Assembly: GCF_002075345.1 (NCBI RefSeq)
Contig: NZ_NAEW01000015.1
Span: forward strand, 1 to 64,000
Direction of reading: 5' to 3'
Length of the DNA stretch: 64,000 bases
Origin: Citrobacter braakii
GTDB taxonomy: Bacteria; Pseudomonadota; Gammaproteobacteria; Enterobacterales; Enterobacteriaceae
The first letter of the stretch is position 1. Every line of letters starts with the position of its first letter. Shown piece after piece: positions 15,695 through 24,267 of this stretch. The notes under the pieces were generated by a model. That model saw only the letters and a list, made by a program, of their open reading frames with translations, ran no database searches and had not been told where the DNA came from. Both the position numbers and the translations under genes were made by a program.

Positions 15695-16918
15695 ATGAAA
15701 ACTACTTTTATTATCACAAGCATAATCCTGTCGTGCAGCCTGTTAACTGCCTGTGGTAGTGGAGGAAATAGCAGTAAAACACACAGCACGACCACGAGTG
15801 AAACCACAGAGGTTGTCAGTGTCACCACATCAGGGACCCCCGGTTCATCTGGTAATAATTCAGATGAGGTAACTGCAACCATCGGTTCAGTGGGAAATAA
15901 CTCTACGGACGACACGGGGATAACTGTAGCTGATGAAGGCGCCCCTCTGTCATGCAGTCCGTTATCTGCCTGCGGTGGCGTGGGAGGAAATAGCAGCAAA
16001 ACACCCAGCACAACCACTAGTGAAATCCCACAGGAAGGTAGTATCGCCACATCAGGAATCCCCGGTTCATCTGGTAATAATTCGGGTAAGATAACTGAAA
16101 CGGTCGGTTCAGAGGGAAGTAACCCCGCTGGCAATACGGAGATATCTGTGGTTAATGAAGCCACACTACAGAACAAACCTGTAATATCAACATCGGCTAA
16201 CGAGGCTCGTATTTCAGAGGCTGAATATAACACAGGTACGATCCTTACCCGTACAGTAAATGATACTGATTCCACCATGCTTCATAAAAGCAATGTAGTA
16301 AACGATCCTGAAGCTTATGCTCTCAGAATGAAAGACGGAGAGGTTGCCGTGGATATCAAGCCAATATATACCGGCGATCCAGCAGACTATCGTGAACTGG
16401 TGTCCCAAAAACTTAATATCCTGAGGGATGCGAGTGGTGACGCTGTCGGATTTTACGGGATTGTGGAAACGCATACTAGTGAAACCGTCCGGAATCTGTC
16501 AGGTAAAGAAAAATATGGCAGAATGGATTATATTGTTGCCATGAATGGAGAAGAAAAGAGGCTCCCTTATGTCACGGCTGACTATGCCGGTAAACTTTAC
16601 TACGATCAGGAGCAGGCTCCGGGAAAAGAAGCCGATATCAGCCTTCGTTATGAAGAACGTCAGATTAGCGGAACAATAATAGATAAAGAACGTCCACATT
16701 TCAGCTTGAAAATTGATACCCGAGAGCCTCACGAAGTGGATGAGGACGGCAGTTTCATGGCCGTGTTAGTTGGCACAAATGACCGTACAGATCAAACAAT
16801 GCACGGATACATTGATGGCGGTTTTTATGGAAAGGACGGTGAAATTGTTGCTGGTTCGGTCCGTTCCAAAGATGATGACAGTTGGGGAGGAGTGTTCGGG
16901 GGAAAAAAGCAGGAATAA
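15695..16918 (+). CDS. Surface lipoprotein, probable Slam substrate (TbpB-like barrel)
   Basis: A 407-residue lipoprotein: signal peptide with lipobox LTAC (Cys20), then a Ser/Thr/Gly/Asn-rich linker with an internal duplication of 73 residues, and a globular C-terminal domain (about 195-407). The end, GYIDGGFYGKDGEIVAGSV ... GGVFGGKKQE, has the small-barrel closing pattern of transferrin-binding protein B, factor H-binding protein and haemophilin-like proteins, the usual Slam cargo. The GAGAGGATACA ribosome site and 10-base gap after the Slam gene support co-expression. The ligand is unknown; with a Fur-like box upstream, an iron source (haem, transferrin, siderophore) is the leading guess. 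Confidence 0.8.
   Translation: MKTTFIITSIILSCSLLTACGSGGNSSKTHSTTTSETTEVVSVTTSGTPGSSGNNSDEVTATIGSVGNNSTDDTGITVADEGAPLSCSPLSACGGVGGNSSKTPSTTTSEIPQEGSIATSGIPGSSGNNSGKITETVGSEGSNPAGNTEISVVNEATLQNKPVISTSANEARISEAEYNTGTILTRTVNDTDSTMLHKSNVVNDPEAYALRMKDGEVAVDIKPIYTGDPADYRELVSQKLNILRDASGDAVGFYGIVETHTSETVRNLSGKEKYGRMDYIVAMNGEEKRLPYVTADYAGKLYYDQEQAPGKEADISLRYEERQISGTIIDKERPHFSLKIDTREPHEVDEDGSFMAVLVGTNDRTDQTMHGYIDGGFYGKDGEIVAGSVRSKDDDSWGGVFGGKKQE
15734..16171 (+). repeat. In-frame 73-codon tandem duplication in the lipoprotein, including the lipobox
   Basis: Residues 14-86 (CSLLTACGSGGNSSKT...) are repeated as residues 87-159 (CSPLSACGGVGGNSSKT...). The period is 219 bases (15734 to 15953). The second unit repeats the lipobox-like segment although it is now internal. 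Shared blocks include NSSKT-STTTSE, TSG-PGSSGNNS and T-T-GS-G. Confidence 0.75.
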
Positions 16919-16998
16919 ATAGGTTTAAGACTTGATCTGATACTGGACCTGTCTTGCTCCGAAAAAATTTATGAGACCTGAAGGTGGTACGACTCTAG

Positions 16999-17913
16999 GC
17001 TGTGTCCCTTAATTGCCTGAGCTATAGTAACTGTCTGTTTCCACAACATATTGAACTATAGCTCGCAACGACCTACCCGATGAAGCATGGGCTCTCATCC
17101 AGCCCTTATTACCCGCTGAACCAGCAACACCACGGGCCGGACATCCATGGGCAGAACATCGTATGATAATCAACGGTATGTTCCAGGTGCTGTGTTCAGG
17201 CGCACCATGGCGCGAGTTGCCTGAGCAATATGGCCCATGGAAGACCGTTTACAACCGTTTTAACCGGTGGTCAAAGTCGGGAGTGATTAACATTATTTTC
17301 AATAAGTTACTTTCATCTCTTGACGCTCATGGCCTCGTTGACTGGTCAGCGACGGCGATGGATGGCAGTAATATCCGTGCGTTCAGATGTGCTGCCGGAG
17401 CGCAAAAAAACATCCCGATCTCACCAGAGATAACAGCCTGGGTCGCTCTCGCTGTGGTTTTGGCACCAAAATCCATTTGGCGACAGACGGAAGCGGTCTG
17501 CCGTTAAACAACGTGCTGAGTCCCGGACAAGCCCATGAAAGCCAGTTCGCACAACGTCTGCTGGACAGCATTGGTGTTCAGCGCCAGAACGGTAGCATGA
17601 AGCGACGTGGTCATGCCGTACTGGCTGATAAAGCCGACTCCGTACATGCGTTACGTAACGAGCTGAAAAAACAAAGGTATAATAACCGTCATCCCTCGCA
17701 AATCAAATGAGAAAATGGTGTCGGATGATCGTTCACAGCTCAATCGTGATGCCTACCGCAATCGCAATGTTGTTGAACGGTGCTTTGGTCGCCTGAAAGA
17801 ATATCGTCGCATCACCACACGTTACGACAAAACGGCGAGGAATTATCTGGTGATGGTTAAACTGGGTTGCATCCGACTGTTTTACAAAGGGTTATGCAAT
17901 TAAGGGACACAAC
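16999..17913 (+). mobile_element. IS5-family element (IS427-like) with CTAG target duplication; transposase frameshifted
   Basis: The 915-bp unit has terminal inverted repeats GCTGTGTCCCTTAATTGC and, at the other end, the complement of GTTGTGTCCCTTAATTGC, flanked by CTAG at 16995-16998 and 17914-17917. The transposase reads ARNDLPDEAWALIQPLLPAE and HRMIINGMFQVLCSGAPWRE, passes through an A-run near 17403 where a programmed frameshift is usual for this group, and continues FGTKIHLATDGSGLPLNNV. A second shift near 17680 (ELKKQRYNNRH versus GIITVIPRKSNEKM) breaks the frame again before DAYRNRNVVERCFGRLKEYR. No ATG is found at the expected start. It landed just after the lipoprotein gene and is probably not autonomous. 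Confidence 0.8.
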
Positions 17914-17937
17914 CTAGACTCATCCCAGGGCTCTTTT

Positions 17938-18168
17938 TTACGGAGCATTGCATTTAAATGTGTGATTCATATCTAAACTCATATTGTTTTGTATCATAAT
18001 TATATACAACATCGTCATCATTAATTTTTGATTTGATAAAATTTCAGTTATAACTGTGCCACATACACCAAGAACCGAAAATAAAATGTCCCACGGATTA
18101 ATTTCAGACCGCATATCTTCTTTCTGCTGTATCTGATTTTTTTGCTCTTTCTGATTTGGCAGCGGCAT
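17938..18168 (-). CDS. Possible small hypothetical protein, 76 aa
   Basis: A leftward frame from ATG at 18168 (MPLPNQKEQKNQIQQKEDM) with a polar, glutamine-rich start followed by two hydrophobic stretches (WDILFSVLGVCGTVITEIL; LMMTMLYIIMI). No good ribosome site is seen and composition is AT-rich compared with neighbours. It could be a small membrane protein from a phage or a chance frame next to the IS5 element. Confidence 0.3.
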   Translation of the reverse strand: MPLPNQKEQKNQIQQKEDMRSEINPWDILFSVLGVCGTVITEILSNQKLMMTMLYIIMIQNNMSLDMNHTFKCNAP

Positions 18169-18665
18169 TTTCCGTAAACAGGCCAACAATATATCGTTGC
18201 AGAAATGGTGCGCGATACTGATTTCGTCACCATATACCCCTGTGTAGCTCCGCTGGTCACGCGGCAGCCCATCGTTACAGAGCGCAAAATGTGGTTGTCA
18301 AAAATTATCGATGATTGTAGATTTTTTGTGTTGTGGTGAATCCCGTTAGTGCGGGGCGTGGGTAATTTCATTCATATGCCAATATGTACTGAATCCTTTT
18401 CGCGGAGCAGTCCACCGGGTAGCGACCGGCACCGCAACAACCACATTGCACGATACGAAACACCAGAGCCTGTTCTTCGGAATGGGCTTTTTATGTCAAA
18501 AAATACCCGGTCAGAGAACCGGGCTGGAATGACGAAAATAGCGTCTAATTGAGTATTTGCTTGATTGTCTCATAGGGTTAAGACACAGGAACGATAAGCA
18601 TTTCAGTTAGAACAGGTCAACAAGGATATGTGTTAAGAGGTAGTTGCGATTAACAGCAACCAGCA
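18169..18665. other. Phage-like non-coding or fragmentary region
   Basis: A plus-strand frame at 18205-18339 reads MVRDTDFVTIYPCVAPLVTR ... KMWLSKIIDDCRFFVLW, and another at 18349-18552 ends in MSKNTRSENRAGMTKIASN. Neither has a clear ribosome site or family. The CCCGGTCAGAGAACCGGG hairpin near 18508 is notable. The look is that of lambdoid early-region debris, but I cannot assign any gene. Confidence 0.3.
18590..18622 (+). repeat. 33-bp direct repeat, copy 1
   Basis: The 33-base segment beginning AACGATAAGCATTTCAGTTA and ending GAACAGGTCAACA is repeated exactly at 18858-18890. The copies bracket the small hydrophobic peptide gene at 18666-18752. Confidence 0.8.
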
Positions 18666-18752
18666 TCATAAGTGATGTAGTCTGTAGAAAATCAGCGCTG
18701 CAACGATCGCTGCAAAGCAAAGCACCACGGCCAGTTTTTCGAAGGTGCTCAT
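18666..18752 (-). CDS. 28-aa hydrophobic peptide, toxin-like
   Basis: A leftward frame: MSTFEKLAVVLCFAAIVAAL then IFYRLHHL. It has a short polar start, one transmembrane helix and a basic tail, the layout of type I toxin peptides and of small phage membrane proteins. Translation signals are strong: GGGAGGAACCAGA before the ATG. A GC hairpin followed by a T-run (GCCCGGCGCTCTGACCGGGC then TTTTTTT) lies immediately upstream, so the ribosome site follows a terminator-like structure. No antitoxin RNA was identified. The direct repeats on either side suggest a mobile or duplicated unit. Confidence 0.45.
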   Translation of the reverse strand: MSTFEKLAVVLCFAAIVAALIFYRLHHL

Positions 18753-18857
18753 TCTGGTTCCTCCCGAAAAAAAGCCCGGTCAGAGCGCCGGGCGAATCAC
18801 ACAATGTTTAACATCACATAAGAGGTTGCTCACTCTTCAGGATATGTGCAACAAAGA

Positions 18858-18890
18858 AACGATAAGCATTTCAGTTAGAACAGGTCAACA
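18858..18890 (+). repeat. 33-bp direct repeat, copy 2
   Basis: Exact copy of 18590-18622, 268 bases away, lying 60 bases before the start of the next plus-strand gene. Confidence 0.8.
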
Positions 18891-18950
18891 GGGCTGCGCT
18901 AATGCGCGGCCTTTTTATTAACTAAAATCGCCTGACAATCGGGAGGAATT

Positions 18951-19247
18951 ATGTACAAAGTCAGCTACATCTTGCCGGAAGGCGAGCAGGTTCATGTTGC
19001 TGTATGCGCAGTGAAAGAAGACGGTAGCCAGATTTTCCAGATGGAAATCCAGTCACCGTATGAAAAAGGCAAATCACTGGACGCCTATGAACAGGCCGCA
19101 ATTGAGCAGTACACCTCGATTGTTTGTGATATTGCTGCATCTGCACAACCGCCACCAGGACCCGACGCCACAGGTTTCAGGGAGAGCTTCAGCCCATTTG
19201 TTACCTCCTGGACCGCTCCCTGTAATTCCGACCGGAGCGAGAGTTAG
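18951..19247 (+). CDS. Small phage-like hypothetical protein, C-terminus probably replaced
   Basis: The 98-residue frame starts MYKVSYILPEGEQVHVAVCA behind a GGGAGGAATT site. Residues 1-60 look like a genuine small domain (beta strands, then YEQAAIEQYTSIV); the tail from about residue 65 (SAQPPPGPDATGFRESFSPF) is low-complexity and runs into the IS66 remnant, so the original C-terminus may be lost. The style suggests a prophage gene. Function unknown. Confidence 0.45.
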   Translation: MYKVSYILPEGEQVHVAVCAVKEDGSQIFQMEIQSPYEKGKSLDAYEQAAIEQYTSIVCDIAASAQPPPGPDATGFRESFSPFVTSWTAPCNSDRSES

Positions 19248-19249
19248 CC

Positions 19250-19533
19250 GGGTCGGACTTTCACCGACGGAAAGATCGTACCTTGCAAGGCACACACAAT
19301 AACCTGTGTGAAAACGCTCTCCAGGGGGCGCTGGGACGCCGTAACTACATGTTCTTCGGCTCTGATGGTGGTGGTGAAAATGCGGAGGTGATGTACAGCC
19401 TGATCGGTAGCTGCAAACTCAACGGCATTGAGCCAGAAGCCTGGCTGCACCACGTGATCAGCGTCATCAACACATGACCTGCCAACCGTGTGAAAGAGCT
19501 GTTGCCGTGGAATATCACTCTCTCTGCAAACTA
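19250..19533 (+). pseudogene. IS66-family TnpC transposase, C-terminal fragment
   Basis: Plus-strand translation reads GTHNNLCENALQGALGRRNY, MFFGSDGGGENAEVMYSLIG and SCKLNGIEPEAWLHHVISVI then an in-frame stop and VKELLPWNITLSAN. This is the IS66 TnpC end (N-CENA-R----GR-N--F---GGE-A---YSLI---K-NG-EP---L--V). The N-terminal majority and the partner genes are missing. Confidence 0.85.
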
Positions 19534-19813
19534 ATTTTACCCCACGACTCAGATGGGGTGCTTCCGAGGCTCTGCGGAAAATAATTTTTTGTTTCATAAC
19601 AGGTATCCACTACTTGATTAGGTGGGCACCTATGTTACCAATACTGGCTTAAAGGCTACATACGGCAGTCCGTTTACGCTTACCCTTATCGAGTTTTACC
19701 CTCTGGCAAACTACATTTCTGTCAACTGCGCTGTATGCCGGGTCGGCTCAATTTTTAGCGTAAATAGATGCTGTCGTGAACCACGAGGGAATACCATCTC
19801 ATCGCTTACGCTT
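19534..19813. other. Intergenic region downstream of the helicase gene
   Basis: No gene or regulatory signal is supported. A 66-codon plus-strand frame at 19622 lacks a ribosome site and protein-like composition. Confidence 0.4.
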
Positions 19814-22480
19814 TTAGCCTAACAAACCTGACAAGAATACACTCAGTTTCCCTTCTATATCACTGTCTATTGTACGTAGTCTGAGCAGTGGTATATCGCA
19901 TTTTTTCAGTATGCTGTTCTTAAGCCCATCGCGTTCAATCTGGGGACTTTCCAGATGATAACTTCCATCCACTTCGATAACACCCAGCGGGGTCTTTCCT
20001 ACCTTATAATAAATGACAAAATCACAGCTGGCCCGGTTACGCATAAATGACCGTTCTCTGGGGGAAAAATCTCTCCGTTCCAGAGAAACCAGTTGGTTCA
20101 GCGCAATCTGTGAGTGGAACATAATGCTCCGGTATCTCTCCTGGGACAGAATATCCCGCAACAGGCGGGCTGCAATTTGCTCTGACTTAAAACGCGAATC
20201 CCCCGAGTTCAGACGACTATTCAACCGCTCCAGTGATTTGTCATACTCGCTGTACAACAAATCAAACGCAGATATCACCGGGCTTTCAAAAATCTGCCCG
20301 TCGTCGGAATAGTATTTAATGTAACGAATCAGGGCAGCAATATGCCCGTTATGCCTTTCAAAAACATTATCGCCAGTCACCAGCGTAAATTTGTTTCGGG
20401 CTCTAGATACCGCCACGTTAACCAGATGAGGATCATCAACAAACGCGATGTTCCGGCTTAATTGGCTACTATTTTTTTTATCCAGTACAGTGGAAAACAC
20501 GATTTCATCGCACTCACGCCCTTGAAATTTATGTACCGTTGATTTCACGAAGTCGGCAGGCAGCACTGTTTCAGCCAGGTTAACCTGTGCATTATAGGGG
20601 GCTATGTATCCTCTGCGACTCTCCTCATCCCAGTAATGTCCTTCTATGGATTCAAGCTCCCTGAGATTGGAAAAATTACGGGTATGGTTTCCTTTTGCCG
20701 TGATGACTAAAGATAATGAGGCTTCACCGGAGTCAGTCGTCAGCGGGATCAGTGCATTGTCATAAAACTGTTTATTACAGAACTGAATAATTTTAGGATG
20801 ACAACGATAATGCTCCTTCAGAAGCGTTACCGGAGCAGTTTTCCCGAATAACATGCAGAAAGAATCAAGCAGGCTGTATTTCATGCAATTATAGGGATCT
20901 TCCGGTGGTGCGTTCGCGTCTGTTACTGGAATATGTGGGAGCTGCTTGCGATCTCCGACAACAATCACATTACGGGCGCACCCCAGCCCCAGGATACCAG
21001 GAACGATATCCTGTTGTGAGGCTTCATCAATAATAACGTAGTCCAGAAGCGCTCCTTTTCCGATGGAGTTAATAATCGAATGAGTACTGCTGCCAATAAC
21101 CGGAAAACGTTTTATAAAATTATCAAAATTCTCTCTGTATGTTTCCGCCACAAATGATGTTGCTACGGAGATATGTTTCCGCAAATGTTGCTTCAAATAA
21201 AGCATGGATAATGATGTAAGTTGCCCCAGTAAAGCGCTAAAATCAGAAACCTGTAATGCTCTATTATATTCAGTCAGTGAATGCTGTTTCTCCTTGATGG
21301 CCTTTTCATAATAAGACAACTGAAGGGAAGTAAAAAGTGCCCGCCTTTTCTCCTGATTGTCCAGAGGTTTCACCCTCAGTATCCTGAAATTCAAGAGCAA
21401 ATCCATTCTGTTTCTGAATCCTATCCGTCGATCAGAAAGGTAATGAATGTAAGCCATCAGATCGGTTGTTTTACGGGAAGAAAAGCGATAGCGACTGGCC
21501 TCCACGCGTTCACTCCCACCCAGCCATTGCTGTAGGTATTTATATTCAATACTCAGTTCATTAATTTCTGTTTTCAGAGAAGCAACCTGATTGATAGCAT
21601 TCAGATGTTTTTTCACTTGTTGCAGTACATCATCAATTGCACGTGCCTGAGGTGAATCTGATAATTTCTCTTCAGAAAGCGGTACTGGAGTGGCAAAAAA
21701 TTGTTGTCTGTTCTCCGTACTCCCCAGTCGCGCTACCAGATATCCCAGACCTTGCTTGTCCATTTTTTCATAAATATTACTGACGGCGGTATTATTATTA
21801 GACAAAACTGCTACCGTTTTATTCTGAATCAGGATATTAGCAACAATATTGAGAATGGTCTGCGTTTTACCTGTTCCGGGAGGCCCTTCAATAACTGAAA
21901 CCTGAGAAGACATTGCACGTTCAACCGCCAGCAACTGACTTTCATTAATACCAAACGGAAAAATTACCGTTCCTGGGAAATCACGTTTTTTACTCTGTCC
22001 TGAACAGTATGCATTCAGAGCCGTATCTGGATGAGGAACAATTTTTTTAATTTGCCGAAGAATATTCTCAGCAATATTCCTGTCATTTCCCCATGCACGA
22101 ATAATACGTGCATCAGCCACATCACAAAAATAATTAAATACAACATGTTCTTTAAGCGCAGAACATTCCAGAAAATCAACTCCGGCTGTTTTCATAATGT
22201 AGGGTTTATTATTTTCAGAATAGTAAACGGATGCATACTTATCACCATAGATAATAACCCGCTCAGCCCGGGATATTACAGAACCTCCTTTTTGTTCTAT
22301 AATCACATTTTTCAGAATTATGGTCGGCGTTATCTGGCATACAGAAAGCGGGCGGGTATATTTTTTCCCGCTACGAAAATAACAGGTCAGCATAACCTCT
22401 CCGTTATCATTTCCGGGCCATAAAGTCCAGTCGGTAATATTGCGTGTTTTATTTTCTCCGTCAACGTAAATCGTGACCAT
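19814..22480 (-). CDS. SF1 helicase fused to a C-terminal PD-(D/E)XK-type nuclease domain (DUF2726-like)
   Basis: An 888-residue protein. An N-terminal domain (about 1-170) precedes a UPF1/DNA2-type SF1 helicase: Walker A GPPGTGKTQT (199-208), a helical insertion rich in charged residues, DEASQQD as Walker B, GDRKQLPHI, HYRCHPKIIQFCN, VHKFQGRECDEI and VNVAVSRARNKFTLV. The last 130 residues contain RASCDFVIYYKVGKTPLGVI then EVDGSYHLES and LKKCDIPLLRLR, matching the Vsr-like DUF2726 nuclease fold with D...ExD residues. Helicase-nuclease fusions of this type are common in antiphage defence islands. It lies 78 bases downstream of the intein-like gene in the same direction, with a weak terminator between them. 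Role in DNA defence or repair is inferred. Confidence 0.8.
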   Translation of the reverse strand: MVTIYVDGENKTRNITDWTLWPGNDNGEVMLTCYFRSGKKYTRPLSVCQITPTIILKNVIIEQKGGSVISRAERVIIYGDKYASVYYSENNKPYIMKTAGVDFLECSALKEHVVFNYFCDVADARIIRAWGNDRNIAENILRQIKKIVPHPDTALNAYCSGQSKKRDFPGTVIFPFGINESQLLAVERAMSSQVSVIEGPPGTGKTQTILNIVANILIQNKTVAVLSNNNTAVSNIYEKMDKQGLGYLVARLGSTENRQQFFATPVPLSEEKLSDSPQARAIDDVLQQVKKHLNAINQVASLKTEINELSIEYKYLQQWLGGSERVEASRYRFSSRKTTDLMAYIHYLSDRRIGFRNRMDLLLNFRILRVKPLDNQEKRRALFTSLQLSYYEKAIKEKQHSLTEYNRALQVSDFSALLGQLTSLSMLYLKQHLRKHISVATSFVAETYRENFDNFIKRFPVIGSSTHSIINSIGKGALLDYVIIDEASQQDIVPGILGLGCARNVIVVGDRKQLPHIPVTDANAPPEDPYNCMKYSLLDSFCMLFGKTAPVTLLKEHYRCHPKIIQFCNKQFYDNALIPLTTDSGEASLSLVITAKGNHTRNFSNLRELESIEGHYWDEESRRGYIAPYNAQVNLAETVLPADFVKSTVHKFQGRECDEIVFSTVLDKKNSSQLSRNIAFVDDPHLVNVAVSRARNKFTLVTGDNVFERHNGHIAALIRYIKYYSDDGQIFESPVISAFDLLYSEYDKSLERLNSRLNSGDSRFKSEQIAARLLRDILSQERYRSIMFHSQIALNQLVSLERRDFSPRERSFMRNRASCDFVIYYKVGKTPLGVIEVDGSYHLESPQIERDGLKNSILKKCDIPLLRLRTIDSDIEGKLSVFLSGLLG

Positions 22481-22526
22481 ATTCTCACCCGTTAATTATT
22501 ATTTATCTTACAGATAAAACCATAAA

Positions 22527-22541
22527 AGACTCTCAGAGTCT
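22527..22541 (-). terminator. Weak intrinsic terminator or attenuator between intein-like and helicase genes
   Basis: The palindrome AGACTCTCAGAGTCT followed on the minus strand by TTTTAT lies between the two leftward genes. The stem is short, so readthrough into the helicase gene is likely. Confidence 0.45.
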
Positions 22542-22558
22542 GTCCCTAAAGATACTTA

Positions 22559-23827
22559 TCATTTTTCTTTTGCGGGAACGTCATGTTTTCTGAAGCAAAC
22601 GCCGCCTGAGACAACAATACCATTCGCACACCAGGTGTGGCCCTCTTCCATATAAATAACACCGAATACCTCATCCTTCCCTGTGTATTTTGCATACTCC
22701 GTCACTTCAGTGACCCTGCAGTCTTTGCGTGAAAGTAGCTCTAGCGTTTCAAACTTATTTTCCATTCCCAGCAAAATAAAACCTTCTTTATATGTATCCA
22801 GGGATCCCATTAATTCAGACATCGTATCAGGAAGTACATTAACCTTCTGTAACGATGCTGATGCCCTCAGACTGTATTCATCACACAGTTTCTTATAATT
22901 GATACAGGTATTGACAGGCTCTGACCGGCTGCCGGAAAAATCATGTTTATTTAAAAATCCAATATCCCTGATAAAGCGTTCAATATCACCGACATCACGT
23001 ACAATGACCTCAAAACCTGTGTTAGTTGCGGTTATCTGTCCCGTTATTCCAAACAAAGAAAGCAGATAAACAATATCAGAAGCTAATTCCCGGCAGGCGA
23101 CTGTGGCGGTAATGCGATTCAGATGGAAACGGGTTCCTCCGTCAAAATAACCTCTCAGGTATGCAGCAATAAATTCCGCTCGCGCACATAATAATTTTTC
23201 AGGTACGCGAAAAACAAAATTATTAAATTTATTTAGGGTATTAAATATATTAATTGAGAAATAACCACTTTTATTATAAAACTTATCAGTAGAATACTGC
23301 TCTGAAACCTGAATATTATTCCTCGACATATTACTTATATGTCTGCCTAACTCCAGAGCATCAGAAACATCAAGGTATTCATCATTATATTTCGGGACAT
23401 CATGCCCAAAAAAACCTTTCTGATATACAACAAAATCTCCTTTACGTAAACTTGTCAACTCTGTCATTTCCGATGTACAGTCAGGATTAATACGTAAAAC
23501 CCGTTGAGATGCTGTTCCTTTTATATAAGAACTGTCCGTCAGTAATCCAAAAATTTCCCGGACGCCCCCCCTTACCACCCCATCAGACTGTAACATCGCC
23601 CCATTCAGGGTAATAACTTCAGGTCTTTTATCTCCAAGGTACAGCTCACCTGATAAGCGGGGGCCTTCAGATGTCGATACCAGTGTATCTTTAGTGAAAC
23701 CTCTAGGGATAATACCATCGCTATAAGAATACGGAATATTATCCGCCTTAAAAACAGGTATCTCCGCAGAGGTGTCATTATCCGGGTTATATGGATAAAC
23801 CACGCCTTTAACGTTATTTTCTGCCAT
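22559..23827 (-). CDS. Free-standing intein-like Hint protein with degenerate LAGLIDADG endonuclease
   Basis: A 422-residue protein with all parts of a large intein but without splicing residues. After 42 residues, GFTKDTLVSTSEGP (43-56) aligns with intein block A, with Gly43 in place of the catalytic Cys/Ser. TASQ (105-108) sits where block B has TxxH. The endonuclease core follows: a degenerate first motif (DALELGRHIS, 157-165), a good second motif FIAAYLRGYFDGG (219-231), ELASDIVYLLSLFGI and DIERFIRDIGFLNK. The end, VFGVIYMEEGHTWCANGIVV then SGG (387-409), matches blocks F and G, but His-Asn is Ser-Gly. The N-extein would be 42 residues and the C-extein 13, so no host protein is present. 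It precedes the helicase-nuclease gene. Function unknown. Confidence 0.75.
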   Translation of the reverse strand: MAENNVKGVVYPYNPDNDTSAEIPVFKADNIPYSYSDGIIPRGFTKDTLVSTSEGPRLSGELYLGDKRPEVITLNGAMLQSDGVVRGGVREIFGLLTDSSYIKGTASQRVLRINPDCTSEMTELTSLRKGDFVVYQKGFFGHDVPKYNDEYLDVSDALELGRHISNMSRNNIQVSEQYSTDKFYNKSGYFSINIFNTLNKFNNFVFRVPEKLLCARAEFIAAYLRGYFDGGTRFHLNRITATVACRELASDIVYLLSLFGITGQITATNTGFEVIVRDVGDIERFIRDIGFLNKHDFSGSRSEPVNTCINYKKLCDEYSLRASASLQKVNVLPDTMSELMGSLDTYKEGFILLGMENKFETLELLSRKDCRVTEVTEYAKYTGKDEVFGVIYMEEGHTWCANGIVVSGGVCFRKHDVPAKEK

Positions 23828-24267
23828 GATTTCATTTTTACAAGTTAAGAGGGAATTATAAAATTCGTCGAAAGAATTTATAAAACATTCATTATCAGAG
23901 ACGGATATCCCTGTTTTTACTCAACGGTTCAATATACTGTAACAGACCATATATTGCACCTGAAGCAGTACCTGTGTTGAAAGGGGGGCCTTATATAACT
24001 TAGCAGCTACCGTGATATACGGTGGTAACAAAGTACTGTTGCCACCACACCTGCCTCCGACCACAAAGACCGGACCAGAGTATCCGAAGAAATGATGGCG
24101 CTCCGGAAATTCATGACCTTTGCACTGTTAAACACCTGTATGGAGATTCCCTCCTGCATATCCTCTTCTGAATGCCGGTAAACACATCAGGAAAGTAAAC
24201 CAACAGCCAGAATTCCCGTATTCAGTATTTGATTCATTGCGTTCATTCCTCCCTGACTGTGCCTGTA
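23828..24267. other. Intergenic region with a truncated leader-peptide ORF
   Basis: Immediately downstream of the MFS gene a good ribosome site (AGGGAGGAATGAACGCA) precedes a 16-codon leftward frame at 24187-24237, MNQILNTGILAVGLLS, that looks like a broken signal peptide. Further frames (EDMQEGISIQVFNSAKVM ...) follow in another phase, suggesting a decayed secreted-protein gene. Nothing else is recognised. Confidence 0.4.

Noticed and set aside
15625-16278. A 217-codon minus-strand frame opposite the lipoprotein
   Set aside because: It arises from the repetitive Ser/Thr/Gly linker on the opposite strand and lacks a start signal.
18590-18890. CRISPR-like repeat pair
   Set aside because: There are only two copies, 268 bases apart, with a gene-like sequence between them, no array periodicity and no cas genes.
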